Source: Flavobacterium ammonificans (GTDB taxonomy: Bacteria > Bacteroidota > Bacteroidia > Flavobacteriales > Flavobacteriaceae). Taken from it: a DNA stretch of 64,000 nucleotides. The stretch covers positions 1,364,001-1,428,000 of the forward strand of contig NZ_AP025183.1 of assembly GCF_020885975.1 (NCBI RefSeq), given 5' to 3'. A program made the position numbers and the translations under genes. Of the stretch, positions 55,499-64,000 are shown piece by piece (position 1 is the stretch's first letter; every line of letters starts with the position of its first letter). Under the pieces are notes generated by a model, which saw only the letters and a program-made list of their open reading frames with translations, did not search any database and was not told where the DNA came from.

Positions 55499-57277
55499 TT
55501 ATGTTAATTCTTTTTCCGATAATTGTTTCAAATACAAGTCGGCATAGTACCCTTTCTCATTTAGTAATTGATTATGAGAACCTTGTTGGATGATTTTTCC
55601 TTCATCAATGATAATAATTTGGTCTGCATTTTTTGCAGAGGAAACACGATGACTGACGATGATGGTAGTTTTATCTTTACAAATTTCGTACAAATTGTTT
55701 AAAATGGTTTCTTCTGTTTCGGTGTCAACCGCAGATAAACAATCGTCAAAAAGTAAGATAGGCGGATTTTTAATAATAGCTCTAGCTATTGACACACGTT
55801 GTTTTTGGCCTCCAGATAGTGTAATTCCTCTTTCGCCTAAAACAGTATCGTATTTTTTATTGAATCCCATGATGTTGTCATGAACAACCGCATTTTTTGC
55901 TGCTAATTCAATTTCTTCATCGGCGGCATCTTCTTTCCCAAATTTAATGTTGTTTTTTATACTGTCTGAAAACAAAAAAGCATCTTGTGGAACAATTCCG
56001 ATACTATTTCGTAAATCAAATAAGTTAAGGGTGTCAATTGGTCTGTTGTCAATATTAATTTCACCTTCGTTAACATCATATAATCTGGAAATTAAAGATA
56101 AAATAGTTGATTTTCCTGAACCAGTCTTTCCTAAAATAGCTAAAGTCTCTCCTTTATTTACAGTAAACGAAATATTTTGAATGGCATTGATATTGGTATC
56201 TTCATAGGTGAAGCTTACGTTATTAAACACAATGCTTCCTTCAATAGATGAACGATTTGGATTTGCATTTTTAATTTCAGGTTCGATTTTTAAAAATTCA
56301 TTCAAACGTTTTTGAGAAGCTTCTGCCTCCTGCACCATAGAAGAAACCCAACCTAAAGAAGCCACTGGCCATGTCAACATATTTACATATAAGATAAATT
56401 CTGCAATGGTACCAATACTCTTAATAGTTCCGTCCATGTACATCAGTCCGCCAAAATAAATCACTACAAGGTTACTAATACCAATTAACGCTAACATTAA
56501 CGGCCCAAACAAAGATTGTACTCGTGCTAAATCCAAGCTTTTGCTTTTACTTTCATTGGCTAAAGCAATCATATTATCTTGATGCTGATTTTCTAAGGAA
56601 TAGGCTTTGATAACTCGAATTCCAGAAAAAATTTCTTGAGAAAAACTAGAGACTTTCGATAAATATTGTTGGAATACCGTACTTCGTTTGTTGATTTCAG
56701 TACTTAATTTAAAAATTGTATAAGATAAAATAGGTAAGGGTAAAATAGTATATAAAGTCAATCTTGGCGATACATTGTACATGTAAGCAATTACAATTGC
56801 AAAGCGAATAAAAGTGTTGATAGTGTACATTACGGCGGGACCAACATACATTCTGACTTTGGAAACGTCCTCGCTAATTCGGTTCATTAAATCACCAGTT
56901 CTATTTTGTTTGTAGAATTGTTGGGAAAGGTTTTCATATTGTCTAAAGACTTCATTTTTCAAATCAAATTCAATATGACGTGACATTACGATTAATGTTT
57001 GTCGCATTAAAAAGGTCAAAAAACCGGCAATAATAGTGGTTCCAATGATAAGTAGTATATTGTCAACCAAATCGCTTTTGAAATGCGATAGAACAGATTC
57101 AGAGGATTTTTCTTGAATGGATAAGCGATCAAATTTTTCAATGGCTTCTAATGATTGACTAATCAGTTTTGGTGTGAACAATGAAAAGATTTGTGCTACA
57201 ATGGTAATTACTATTCCTAGTAAAAAACTGAATTTGTATTTGACGAAGTACTTATTTAAATAACTTAATTCTCTCAT
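55499..57277 (-). CDS. ABC exporter, fused permease and ATPase
   Basis: The 592-residue half-transporter has six N-terminal helices (about 1-310) and an ATPase domain (about 345-592). The latter has Walker A ILGKTGSGKST, signature TLSGGQKQR, Walker B ILLFDDCLSAVDT and the switch VSHR. As a homodimer or heterodimer it would export lipids, drugs or peptides; substrate unknown. Another ABC exporter of the same type lies at 62217-63971 but is not adjacent. A perfect -7 box (57302-57309) precedes it. Confidence 0.9.
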   Translation of the reverse strand: MRELSYLNKYFVKYKFSFLLGIVITIVAQIFSLFTPKLISQSLEAIEKFDRLSIQEKSSESVLSHFKSDLVDNILLIIGTTIIAGFLTFLMRQTLIVMSRHIEFDLKNEVFRQYENLSQQFYKQNRTGDLMNRISEDVSKVRMYVGPAVMYTINTFIRFAIVIAYMYNVSPRLTLYTILPLPILSYTIFKLSTEINKRSTVFQQYLSKVSSFSQEIFSGIRVIKAYSLENQHQDNMIALANESKSKSLDLARVQSLFGPLMLALIGISNLVVIYFGGLMYMDGTIKSIGTIAEFILYVNMLTWPVASLGWVSSMVQEAEASQKRLNEFLKIEPEIKNANPNRSSIEGSIVFNNVSFTYEDTNINAIQNISFTVNKGETLAILGKTGSGKSTILSLISRLYDVNEGEINIDNRPIDTLNLFDLRNSIGIVPQDAFLFSDSIKNNIKFGKEDAADEEIELAAKNAVVHDNIMGFNKKYDTVLGERGITLSGGQKQRVSIARAIIKNPPILLFDDCLSAVDTETEETILNNLYEICKDKTTIIVSHRVSSAKNADQIIIIDEGKIIQQGSHNQLLNEKGYYADLYLKQLSEKELT

Positions 57278-57301
57278 TGTTTCGCTGCACTTTTAGCTTC
57301 G

Positions 57302-57309
57302 CAAATATA
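57302..57309 (-). promoter_or_regulatory. -7 element of the ABC exporter gene
   Basis: The minus strand reads TATATTTG, a TAnnTTTG match, 24 bp before the ATG at 57277. Confidence 0.65.
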
Positions 57310-57418
57310 AAGTAATAAAAGGAATAATTGAATGTAAAAGTAAGCGGACTTTAATTCCGACTCTGTTTTTTTTGAATTAAAAAAGAGGTTTAAATTTTCT
57401 TTTAAGGTATGAAATACC

Positions 57419-57426
57419 TATTTTTG
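57419..57426 (+). promoter_or_regulatory. -7 element of nusB-yajC
   Basis: TATTTTTG matches TAnnTTTG, 29 bp before the nusB GTG start. Confidence 0.65.
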
Positions 57427-57455
57427 CAGCCTAATTCATTAAAAGTTCTTTCCCA

Positions 57456-58400
57456 GTGGTAAATAGAAGACACATTCGCGTTAAGGTCATGCAAACGATT
57501 TATGCTATGCATCAAAACGGTTCGGATAATTTAGAAGGTCAAGAGAAATTTCTATTTTACAGTATCGATTCGATACAAGATTTATACTTAGTTATGGTTT
57601 CTTCCTTAATTGAGTTAGCCAAGAAAGAAAAAGTTTTTTTGCATTTATCAAGTCAGAAACATTTAGCTACTTCTGAAGAGCGAAATCCCAATACTAAATT
57701 TATCAACAATTCAATTTTCAAATTATTAGAAGATAATAATTCTTTGAGCATTGCTTTAGAGAATAGAAAAATTAATAATTGGAATATTCATGATGATTAT
57801 ATTCAATTGCTGCTAACATCATTGAAAGAGAGTAAATTGTATGATAAATACATGAGTAATCCAACTGTATCTTTTGAAGAAGACAAACAGTTTGTAATCG
57901 ATCTTTTTACAGAGATAATTGTTCCAAATGAGAAACTATACGAATATTTGGAAGATGATAAATTAACTTGGATTGACGATATTCCGGTGGTAAACACGAA
58001 CATTGTTAAACAATTAAAAAGTCTGAAGTCGGCTGAAGATGACAGTTTTAGAGTTCCTAAACTATTTAAAGATGCTGACGACAAAGATTTTGCAAAAGAT
58101 TTGTTCCGAAAAACTGTTTTGAACGAAAAAGAATTAGCCAAAGAATTTGATTCGAAAACACCCAATTGGGACATGGATCGTATTGCAGAAATGGATACGA
58201 TTATTTTAAAAATGGCAATTTGTGAATTATTGAAATTTCCATCAATTCCTGTTAAAGTAACTCTTAACGAATATTTAGAATTAGCTAAGGAATATTCTAC
58301 TCCAAAAAGTAGTATTTTTATCAACGGAATTTTAGATAACTTAGTGAAGGAATTTCAAACCAATAAAAAAATGATCAAAGCTGGTAGAGGCTTGATGTAA
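57456..58400 (+). CDS. nusB: Transcription antitermination factor NusB, long form
   Basis: The protein starts at GTG (57456) with VNRRHIRVKVMQTIYAMH, the typical Bacteroidota NusB beginning; no ATG lies nearby in frame. At 314 residues it is about twice the length of E. coli NusB (139). The usual NusB fold spans the C-terminal part (DMDRIAEMDTIILKMAICELLKFPSIPVKVTLNEYLELAKEYS region), while the N-terminal half seems lineage-specific. With NusE (S10) it supports rRNA transcription. yajC follows 26 bp downstream. Confidence 0.9.
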   Translation: MVNRRHIRVKVMQTIYAMHQNGSDNLEGQEKFLFYSIDSIQDLYLVMVSSLIELAKKEKVFLHLSSQKHLATSEERNPNTKFINNSIFKLLEDNNSLSIALENRKINNWNIHDDYIQLLLTSLKESKLYDKYMSNPTVSFEEDKQFVIDLFTEIIVPNEKLYEYLEDDKLTWIDDIPVVNTNIVKQLKSLKSAEDDSFRVPKLFKDADDKDFAKDLFRKTVLNEKELAKEFDSKTPNWDMDRIAEMDTIILKMAICELLKFPSIPVKVTLNEYLELAKEYSTPKSSIFINGILDNLVKEFQTNKKMIKAGRGLM

Positions 58401-58426
58401 TGTTAAATTAATAATATAATACAATT

Positions 58427-58699
58427 ATGGAACAATTAAGTCAATTTGCGCCGTTCTTATTAATGTTTGTAGTGATCTATTTCTTTATGATTAGACCGCA
58501 ACAAAAAAGAGCTAAAGCTGAAAAAGAATTCGAAAGTAACTTGAAAGTAAGTGATAAAATCATTACTAAAAGTGGGCTACACGGTAAAATTGCTGAATTA
58601 GCTGAGACTACAGTAGTTGTTGAAACGATGTCAGGTAAATTGAAAATGGAGCGTTCTGCTATTTCAATGGAAATGAGTGCCGCTTTGAACAAAAAATAA
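58427..58699 (+). CDS. yajC: Preprotein translocase subunit YajC
   Basis: The 90-residue protein has one transmembrane helix (about residues 7-22, FLLMFVVIYFFMIRP) and the YajC cytoplasmic domain (RPQQKRAKAEKEFESNLKVSDKIITKSGLHGKIAEL). YajC associates with SecDF and helps protein export. It is co-transcribed with nusB and ends at a palindromic terminator. Confidence 0.94.
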   Translation: MEQLSQFAPFLLMFVVIYFFMIRPQQKRAKAEKEFESNLKVSDKIITKSGLHGKIAELAETTVVVETMSGKLKMERSAISMEMSAALNKK

Positions 58700-58714
58700 A
58701 AGATAGATACTTAC

Positions 58715-58744
58715 AAAAAAAGCTCCCAATTGGGAGCTTTTTTT
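58715..58744. terminator. Bidirectional terminator (yajC / pepT)
   Basis: AAAAAAAGCTCCCAATTGGG continues as a perfect palindrome: 58715-58727 pairs with 58732-58744, with A and T tails on both sides. Confidence 0.9.
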
Positions 58745-58751
58745 GTAACCA

Positions 58752-59990
58752 CTATTTAACAGCAGTTAATTCTGCAATCTTGATGATTACTTCAATTGCT
58801 TTTTGAATACTTTCAACCGGTACATATTCATATTTTCCATGAAAGTTATGTCCGCCAGCAAAAATATTAGGACAAGGCAATCCCATATAAGACAATTGAG
58901 AACCATCTGTTCCCCCGCGAATAGGTTTTATCAAAGGTTTAATGCCTACTTCTTTCATTGCTTTCTCAGCTATGTCGACAATGTGTTTGACAGGTAATAC
59001 TTTTTCTTTCATATTGTAGTACTGGTCATTGATTTCAGCAATAGCAATATCTTCTCCAAATTGTTTGGCAAACTTTTTATTGATTTTTTGAGTAATCTTA
59101 TGAATTAAGGCCTTGCGTTTTTCAAACTTCTTTTTGTTATGATCGCGAATAATCAACTCGACTACGCTTTCTTCAATACTTCCGTTGACATGATGTACAT
59201 GGAAAAAACCTTCATAACCTTTCGTTTCCTCTGGAGTTTCTCCTTTTGGTAAGGCATTGATAAATTCATTAGCAATCAGCATTGAATTTATCATTTTACC
59301 TTTAGCATAGCCTGGATGCACACTTTTTCCTTTGAACGTAATTTTGGCGCCAGCTGCATTAAAGTTTTCATATTCCAATTCACCTACTTGACTTCCGTCC
59401 ATAGTGTACGCCCAATCGGCTCCAAATTTAGCAACGTCAAAATGATGCGCTCCACGTCCAATTTCTTCATCGGGAGTGAATCCGATTCGAATCTTGCCGT
59501 GTTTGATTTCTGGATGTTGTATAAGGTATTCCATGGCCGTAACAATTTCGGTAATTCCAGCTTTGTCATCGGCTCCTAATAATGTAGTTCCGTCTGTAGT
59601 AATTAGCGTTTGTCCTTTGTATTGCAATAAATCCTTAAAGTATTTTGGAGACAAAACAATATTTTTATCAGCATTCAATACAATATCACCACCATCGTAA
59701 TCTGGAATTACTTGAGGCTTAACATTGGCACCCGTAAAATCAGGAGAAGTATCAAAATGCGAAATGAATCCTATAGTAGGAACTTTATGTTCCACATTAC
59801 TTGGAAGTGTTGCCATGATGTAGGCTTTGTCATCAATACTTACGTCTTGAAGTCCAATTGTTTTTAATTCTTCGACAAGTTTGTTTGCCAAATTCCATTG
59901 TTTTTTAGTACTTGGGGTTGTTGTTGAATTGGGATCAGATTCGGTGTCTATTGTGACATAACTAATGAATCTATCTATAATATGTTGCAT
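58752..59990 (-). CDS. pepT: Tripeptide aminopeptidase (peptidase T)
   Basis: PepT removes the N-terminal residue from tripeptides. The 412-residue M20 metallopeptidase has the zinc-site motifs [11 protein letters not shown] and [10 protein letters not shown]. The catalytic [15 protein letters not shown] follows, then [13 protein letters not shown] and C-terminal [17 protein letters not shown]. Length matches the E. coli enzyme (408). It is cytoplasmic. A TATCTTTG box (60007-60014) lies 16 bp upstream of its ATG. Confidence 0.95.
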   Translation of the reverse strand: MQHIIDRFISYVTIDTESDPNSTTTPSTKKQWNLANKLVEELKTIGLQDVSIDDKAYIMATLPSNVEHKVPTIGFISHFDTSPDFTGANVKPQVIPDYDGGDIVLNADKNIVLSPKYFKDLLQYKGQTLITTDGTTLLGADDKAGITEIVTAMEYLIQHPEIKHGKIRIGFTPDEEIGRGAHHFDVAKFGADWAYTMDGSQVGELEYENFNAAGAKITFKGKSVHPGYAKGKMINSMLIANEFINALPKGETPEETKGYEGFFHVHHVNGSIEESVVELIIRDHNKKKFEKRKALIHKITQKINKKFAKQFGEDIAIAEINDQYYNMKEKVLPVKHIVDIAEKAMKEVGIKPLIKPIRGGTDGSQLSYMGLPCPNIFAGGHNFHGKYEYVPVESIQKAIEVIIKIAELTAVK

Positions 59991-60006
59991 GATATTTTAT
60001 TTTAAA

Positions 60007-60014
60007 CAAAGATA
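60007..60014 (-). promoter_or_regulatory. -7 element of pepT
   Basis: The minus strand reads TATCTTTG, a TAnnTTTG match, 16 bp before the pepT ATG. Confidence 0.6.
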
Positions 60015-60090
60015 AACATTTTAAGACCGTATAAAAATGGAAAAATCCAACAGTTAGGTTGAATTTTTCTTTTGAAACGCTATTGTATAT

Positions 60091-60540
60091 TTAATTTTCT
60101 CGTTTGTAAATGTGGAGTGATTGTCCTACTAATTTCCATTGTTCGTTCACTTTTACTAATAATCGAATTTCATAAGACCAAGTGCGTTTCCCTTCAACAT
60201 CTGTAGATAATTCGTCATGGCTTACCCAAGCATTGTTTTTAGCAATACTCATTTTATAATTCGAATTCACTGCAAATCCACCATTGCCCATGGTTTCTGG
60301 TTTTTGATTCTTCATTACAGTAGGAGGTACGTCTATGGTTTGTCCATCGGGTAAAGAAACTAAGATTCTACTATAGGGTTGAATGTGCCAACAATCTGCA
60401 TGACCTTTGACATCTTTGGCTCTCCAGGTAGCGGATTCTTTTTCTAATAGTTTTTTTATGGCTGTTTCTTCATCCATTTTCTGGCAATGAGCAAAAGAGA
60501 CAATACAAATAAACAATATCAAAGTAGCTTTCCATTTCAT
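60091..60540 (-). CDS. Secreted NTF2-like (SnoaL/DUF4440-type) protein
   Basis: The 149-residue protein has a signal sequence (about 1-18, FAHC at the end; Cys19 could be a lipid site or the cleavage may be by signal peptidase I). The mature part has the NTF2-like pattern: an N-terminal helix with KLLEKESATWRAKDVKGHADCW, then strands ending in VNEQWKLVGQSLHIY. Such proteins bind small molecules or are enzyme-like; function unknown. Automated records sometimes call it endo-arabinase, which is not supported. It stands between pepT and lpd on the same strand. Confidence 0.7.
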   Translation of the reverse strand: MKWKATLILFICIVSFAHCQKMDEETAIKKLLEKESATWRAKDVKGHADCWHIQPYSRILVSLPDGQTIDVPPTVMKNQKPETMGNGGFAVNSNYKMSIAKNNAWVSHDELSTDVEGKRTWSYEIRLLVKVNEQWKLVGQSLHIYKREN

Positions 60541-60618
60541 AATTGTGTGATTTAATTGGTAATTGAAATAAAGATACTGAAATTATGCTACTTGCTTATT
60601 AAAATTAAGAATTGGCAC

Positions 60619-60654
60619 AAAAAAATCCGATTAGCATTGGCCAATCGGATTTTT
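60619..60654 (-). terminator. lpd terminator
   Basis: A 12-bp perfect stem (60621-60632 with 60643-60654) has a 10-nt loop and a U-tract on the minus strand. It lies 37 bp after the lpd stop. Confidence 0.82.
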
Positions 60655-60691
60655 GAATTTTGTCTTTGCAATTGAATATGCAATTGCTATT

Positions 60692-62080
60692 TTACAAGTG
60701 AATTACTTCCCCGTATGCATCTGCTACCGCTTCCATTACTGCCTCACTCATAGTAGGGTGTGGGTGGATTGCCTTTAAGATTTCGTGTCCAGTAGTTTCT
60801 AGTTTACGCGCTACAACTGCTTCAGCAATCATATCGGTTACACCAGCACCAATCATGTGGCATCCTAACCATTCTCCGTATTTAGCATCAAAAATTACTT
60901 TTACGAAACCATCAGAAGCTCCTGAAGCTTTTGCTTTTCCTGAAGCTGAGAATGGGAATTTACCAATTTTCAATTCGTATCCTTTTTCTTTCGCTGCTTT
61001 TTCAGTTAATCCAACTGAAGCAATTTCAGGAGTAGCATAGGTACAACCTGGTACGTTTCCGTAATCAATAGGTTCTACATGTAATCCAGCGATTTTTTCC
61101 ACACAATTAATTCCTTCAGCAGAAGCTACGTGAGCCAAAGCTTGTCCTGGAGTAATATCTCCAATTGCGTAATAACCTGGGATATTCGTTTGGTTGTATG
61201 CGTTTACTAAGATTTTATCTTTATCAGTAGCGATTCCTACTTCTTCTAATCCGATGTTTTCAATGTTGGTTTTGATCCCAACAGCAGAAAGTAACATATC
61301 AGCTTCTAAAACTTCTTCTCCTTTTGCCGTTTTAACAAATGCTTTTACTCCTTTTCCTGAAGTATCAATTTTTTCCACTGAAGCGTTAGTCATAATATTG
61401 ACACCTGCTTTTTTCATAGAACGTTCCATTTGTTTCGAAATATCTTCGTCTTCAACTGGAACTATATTAGGCATAAATTCTACAATAGTAACTTCCGTTC
61501 CCATTGAGTTGTAAAAATGGGCAAATTCAATACCAATAGCACCAGAACCCACAATGATCATCGATTTTGGTTGTTTTGGTAAGGTCATTGCTTGACGGTA
61601 TCCAATAACTTTTACACCATCTTGAGGTAAGTTAGGCAATTCACGAGAACGTGCTCCAGTAGCTAAAATGATATGGTCAGCACTGTATTCAGTTACTTTA
61701 CCGTCTTTATCAGTTACATCTACTTTTTTTCCTGGTTTAATTTTACCAAAACCATCAATAACGTCGATTTTATTCTTTTTCATCAAGAATTGAACGCCTT
61801 TGCTCATTCCGTCAGCGACTCCTCTTGAACGGTTTACTACCGCAGAGAAATCTTTATCAAATGATGAAACAGTCAATCCGTAGTCAGAAGCGTGTTTTAA
61901 GTAGTCAAAAACTTGTGCAGATTTCAACAAAGCTTTTGTTGGAATACATCCCCAGTTCAAACATACTCCACCTAAATTTTCTTTTTCGATAACGGCTACT
62001 TTAAAACCTAATTGCGAAGCTCTAATAGCAGTTACATATCCTCCAGGTCCACTTCCTAAAACAATAATATCGTATTTCAT
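60692..62080 (-). CDS. lpd: Dihydrolipoyl dehydrogenase
   Basis: Lpd is the E3 subunit shared by pyruvate and 2-oxoglutarate dehydrogenase complexes; it reoxidises dihydrolipoamide with NAD+. The 462-residue flavoprotein has GSGPGGYVTAIRASQ, redox cysteines C40 and C45 (GGVCLNWGCIPTK), NAD fold IIVGSGAIGIEFAHFY, YAIGDITPGQALAHVASAEG, and active-site His in HPHPTMSE (439-441). Complete and standard in length. A TAAATTCG box (62113-62120) is a possible promoter. The E1 and E2 genes are not in the window. Confidence 0.96.
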   Translation of the reverse strand: MKYDIIVLGSGPGGYVTAIRASQLGFKVAVIEKENLGGVCLNWGCIPTKALLKSAQVFDYLKHASDYGLTVSSFDKDFSAVVNRSRGVADGMSKGVQFLMKKNKIDVIDGFGKIKPGKKVDVTDKDGKVTEYSADHIILATGARSRELPNLPQDGVKVIGYRQAMTLPKQPKSMIIVGSGAIGIEFAHFYNSMGTEVTIVEFMPNIVPVEDEDISKQMERSMKKAGVNIMTNASVEKIDTSGKGVKAFVKTAKGEEVLEADMLLSAVGIKTNIENIGLEEVGIATDKDKILVNAYNQTNIPGYYAIGDITPGQALAHVASAEGINCVEKIAGLHVEPIDYGNVPGCTYATPEIASVGLTEKAAKEKGYELKIGKFPFSASGKAKASGASDGFVKVIFDAKYGEWLGCHMIGAGVTDMIAEAVVARKLETTGHEILKAIHPHPTMSEAVMEAVADAYGEVIHL

Positions 62081-62112
62081 GTGTATAATTTTATCTAAAT
62101 TAATTGATGGTG

Positions 62113-62120
62113 CGAATTTA
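62113..62120 (-). promoter_or_regulatory. Possible -7 element of lpd
   Basis: The minus strand reads TAAATTCG, one mismatch to TAnnTTTG, 32 bp before the lpd ATG. The same variant lies upstream of the META gene (45108-45115). Confidence 0.4.
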
Positions 62121-62216
62121 AGGATTTATTCTGTTTTGTGAAATTTTCATTTGCATAAAGTAAAAAACTAACAAAATATCAAAATAAGCTTATAAATGTA
62201 AGGATGATTTGATTTA

Positions 62217-63971
62217 TTAATTGGCCACCGAAAATTGGGAATCGTATAAATTTTTATAATAACCACTTTCTTTATTAATTAACTCTTGATGGGTTCCTTC
62301 TTCCACAACCAAACCTTTATCCATAACTACAATTTTATCTGCATTAACAATTGTAGCCAAACGGTGCGCAATTACAATAGAAGTTCGCCCTTGTGTGATT
62401 GTTTCTGTTGCTCGTTGAATTAATTCTTCTGAATAGGTATCTATAGAAGAAGTAGCTTCATCTAGAATCAAAATACTCGGATTACTTACAAAGGCACGTA
62501 AAAAAGCAATCAATTGGCGTTGCCCAGACGATAGCATTACGCCTCGTTCTTTTACATCAAAGTCATAATTATCAGGCAAACTCATAATAAAATCATGTAC
62601 GCCAATCTTTTGTGCTGCAGCCAAAACTTCTTCACGAGAAATAGCTGGATTATTCAAGGTTATGTTGTTGTAAATGGTATCTGCAAATAAGAAAACGTCT
62701 TGTAAAACCACCGCAATTTGCTTTCGTAACGAGTCCAATGTGTAATTTTCAATTGAATTGTGGTCTATACAAATGGTTCCGCTATTGATCTCATAAAAAC
62801 GATTTAACAAATTAATAATCGTTGACTTTCCAGCACCTGTAGAACCCACAATAGCTATGGTTTGTCCTGCTTTAACTTCTAAATCAATTCCTTTGATCAC
62901 TTCTTCATCAGGTATATATCCAAATCGCACACCCTTAAATTCAATATCACCTTTAAAAACGGGAGCCTCAATAGTTCCAGTATCTTGAATTTGGTCTTGG
63001 GTATCTAAAATATCAAAAACACGATTGGCAGCAATCATCCCTAATTGCATTTCGTTGAATTTATCCGCAATTTGGCGCAGTGGATTGAATAACATTCCAA
63101 TAAACATAGTATACGAAAATAAATCCCCAAAAGTGGTAAACATATCACCATTCAGAATTTTAAATCCGCCATATAAGACAATAAAACCTAGGGTTAACGA
63201 CGAAATTATATCAGCAATAGGAAAGAAGATGGAGTTGTACAAGATTGTTTTAATCCATGCTTTTCTATGTTTTTCGTTGATGTTTTTAAACTTGTCCAAT
63301 TCAATATCTTCACGATTGAACAATTGCACAATTTTCATCCCAGTAACACGTTCCTGAACAAAGGAATTCATGTTGGCAATTTCTGTTCGCACTTCTTCAA
63401 AAGCAATTTGCATTTTGCGTTGAAAAATACGAGTAAAAAATACTAAAACAGGCATAGCTACAATGACAATCCATGTTAGTTTCCAGTTCATGTAAAACAT
63501 GAAAAATAGTACTACCACCATCTTCATCAAATCACTGATGATCATAAAAAGGCCTTGACTGAAGATTCGGGCAATAGCTTCAATATCCGAAACAGAACGT
63601 GTGACTAATTGTCCAACAGGTACGTGGTCAAAATACTTCATTCTGAAACTTAAAATATGCTTGAATAATTTAGTTCGAATATCTTTTACTATATCTTGTC
63701 CTAGCCAATTGGCCCAAAACACAAAATAATATTGTGAAAAAACCTCGGCTAAAAGAACAATTCCCATTAAAGTTATATAGAATAATAAACCTTGTTGATC
63801 ATGAGTTTTGATGTAACCATCAACAGTTTGTTTTAACAAATAAGGACGCAAAGCCGCAAAAACAGATAATGATATGGCAAATACAATCACTCCTCTAAAT
63901 CGTAATTGATAGGGTTTAGTGTATTTTAATATTCGTTTGAATAATCGTGTATCGAATGCTTTTGCCTTCAT
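62217..63971 (-). CDS. ABC exporter, fused permease and ATPase
   Basis: The 584-residue half-transporter has an MsbA/lipid-A-like permease domain (about 1-320, six helices) and an ATPase domain with Walker A IVGSTGAGKST and Walker B ILILDEATSSIDT. The switch is IAHR. The signature segment reads MLSSGQRQLIAFLRAF, a variant LSSGQ in place of LSGGQ. It probably exports a lipid or drug. Its ATG is only 7 bp from the element fragment at 63979-64000, which would therefore be in its 5' region. Confidence 0.9.
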   Translation of the reverse strand: MKAKAFDTRLFKRILKYTKPYQLRFRGVIVFAISLSVFAALRPYLLKQTVDGYIKTHDQQGLLFYITLMGIVLLAEVFSQYYFVFWANWLGQDIVKDIRTKLFKHILSFRMKYFDHVPVGQLVTRSVSDIEAIARIFSQGLFMIISDLMKMVVVLFFMFYMNWKLTWIVIVAMPVLVFFTRIFQRKMQIAFEEVRTEIANMNSFVQERVTGMKIVQLFNREDIELDKFKNINEKHRKAWIKTILYNSIFFPIADIISSLTLGFIVLYGGFKILNGDMFTTFGDLFSYTMFIGMLFNPLRQIADKFNEMQLGMIAANRVFDILDTQDQIQDTGTIEAPVFKGDIEFKGVRFGYIPDEEVIKGIDLEVKAGQTIAIVGSTGAGKSTIINLLNRFYEINSGTICIDHNSIENYTLDSLRKQIAVVLQDVFLFADTIYNNITLNNPAISREEVLAAAQKIGVHDFIMSLPDNYDFDVKERGVMLSSGQRQLIAFLRAFVSNPSILILDEATSSIDTYSEELIQRATETITQGRTSIVIAHRLATIVNADKIVVMDKGLVVEEGTHQELINKESGYYKNLYDSQFSVAN

Positions 63972-63978
63972 TTTATTT

Positions 63979-64000
63979 GGAGCTATTTCCTGCTATCCGC
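63979..64000 (-). ncRNA. 3' end of a second structured-element copy, cut by the window edge
   Basis: Read on the minus strand, the last 22 bp give GCGGATAGCAGGAAATAGCT followed by CC. I recall this exact phrase as the end of the abundant Flavobacterium intergenic element whose frame is shared with the structured RNA at 52196 (there ACGTACAGC in the matching place). The rest lies beyond the window. Confidence 0.45.

Noticed and set aside
60666..60687. TGCAATTG direct repeat behind lpd as a regulatory site
   Set aside because: It is two copies of an AT-rich palindromic word in a 3' UTR with no gene to regulate downstream.

Overview
The window looks like a stretch of chromosome from a Flavobacterium-like member of the Bacteroidota. 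The DNA is AT-rich. Almost every transcription unit is preceded by the Bacteroidota -7 box TAnnTTTG, and ribosome binding sites of the purine-rich type are not evident. The genes include lineage markers: monomeric isocitrate dehydrogenase, the DUF6452/DUF6048 pair behind rlmD, DUF4249 with a TonB-dependent receptor, a PUR-domain DUF3276 protein, a PafA phosphatase, lipoproteins with acidic residues after the lipid cysteine, and a long NusB. I see no phage, insertion sequence, CRISPR array, tRNA or rRNA. This is a housekeeping region, densely packed and without obvious pseudogenes.

Layout. 1-6.5 kb: the 3' part of parC, then a minus-strand run of eight genes (methyltransferase, ZIP transporter, PH-domain protein, murQ, DUF6095, pentapeptide protein, lipoprotein, TerC) that appears to be one operon. 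6.6-10.7 kb: an RlmL-type methyltransferase, and the rlmD-DUF6452-DUF6048 operon. 10.8-18.9 kb: tgt, an LptF/LptG permease, an EamA transporter, accA, dnaB, a secreted protein of unknown role and a secreted nuclease. 19.2-22.5 kb: the translation operon thrS-infC-rpmI-rplT. 22.7-30.2 kb: pyrD, HMG-CoA lyase, guaB, purB, a TrmH-type methyltransferase and a PafA-type phosphatase. 30.2-39.2 kb: lysA, gltD-gltB and sucC. 39.2-48.4 kb: DUF1456, dipeptide epimerase, uvrB, rlmF, thiamine pyrophosphokinase, a META lipoprotein, and DUF4249 with its TonB receptor. 48.5-64 kb: icd, rplS, trmD, a structured RNA, a cyclophilin-FKBP fusion, an S10 peptidase, DUF3276, two ABC exporters, nusB-yajC, pepT, an NTF2-like protein and lpd.

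Much of the content serves translation and RNA modification (RlmL-type, RlmD, RlmF, TrmD, TrmH-type, Tgt, ThrS, IF3, L19, L20, L35) or central nitrogen and carbon metabolism (GltBD, Icd, SucC, Lpd, GuaB, PurB, PyrD, LysA). Envelope functions are scattered among them.

The features most worth a second look are non-coding or are small departures from family norms. (1) A roughly 105-nt structured RNA element lies between trmD and the PPIase gene, probably of the Flavo-1 type, and the end of what looks like a second copy sits at the right edge. (2) Tgt has lost the three zinc-binding cysteines. (3) infC appears to begin at an AUA codon. (4) A probable autoregulatory leader precedes rplS. (5) rlmD, dnaB and the HMG-CoA lyase gene have promoters so close to the start codon that their mRNAs may be leaderless or nearly so.
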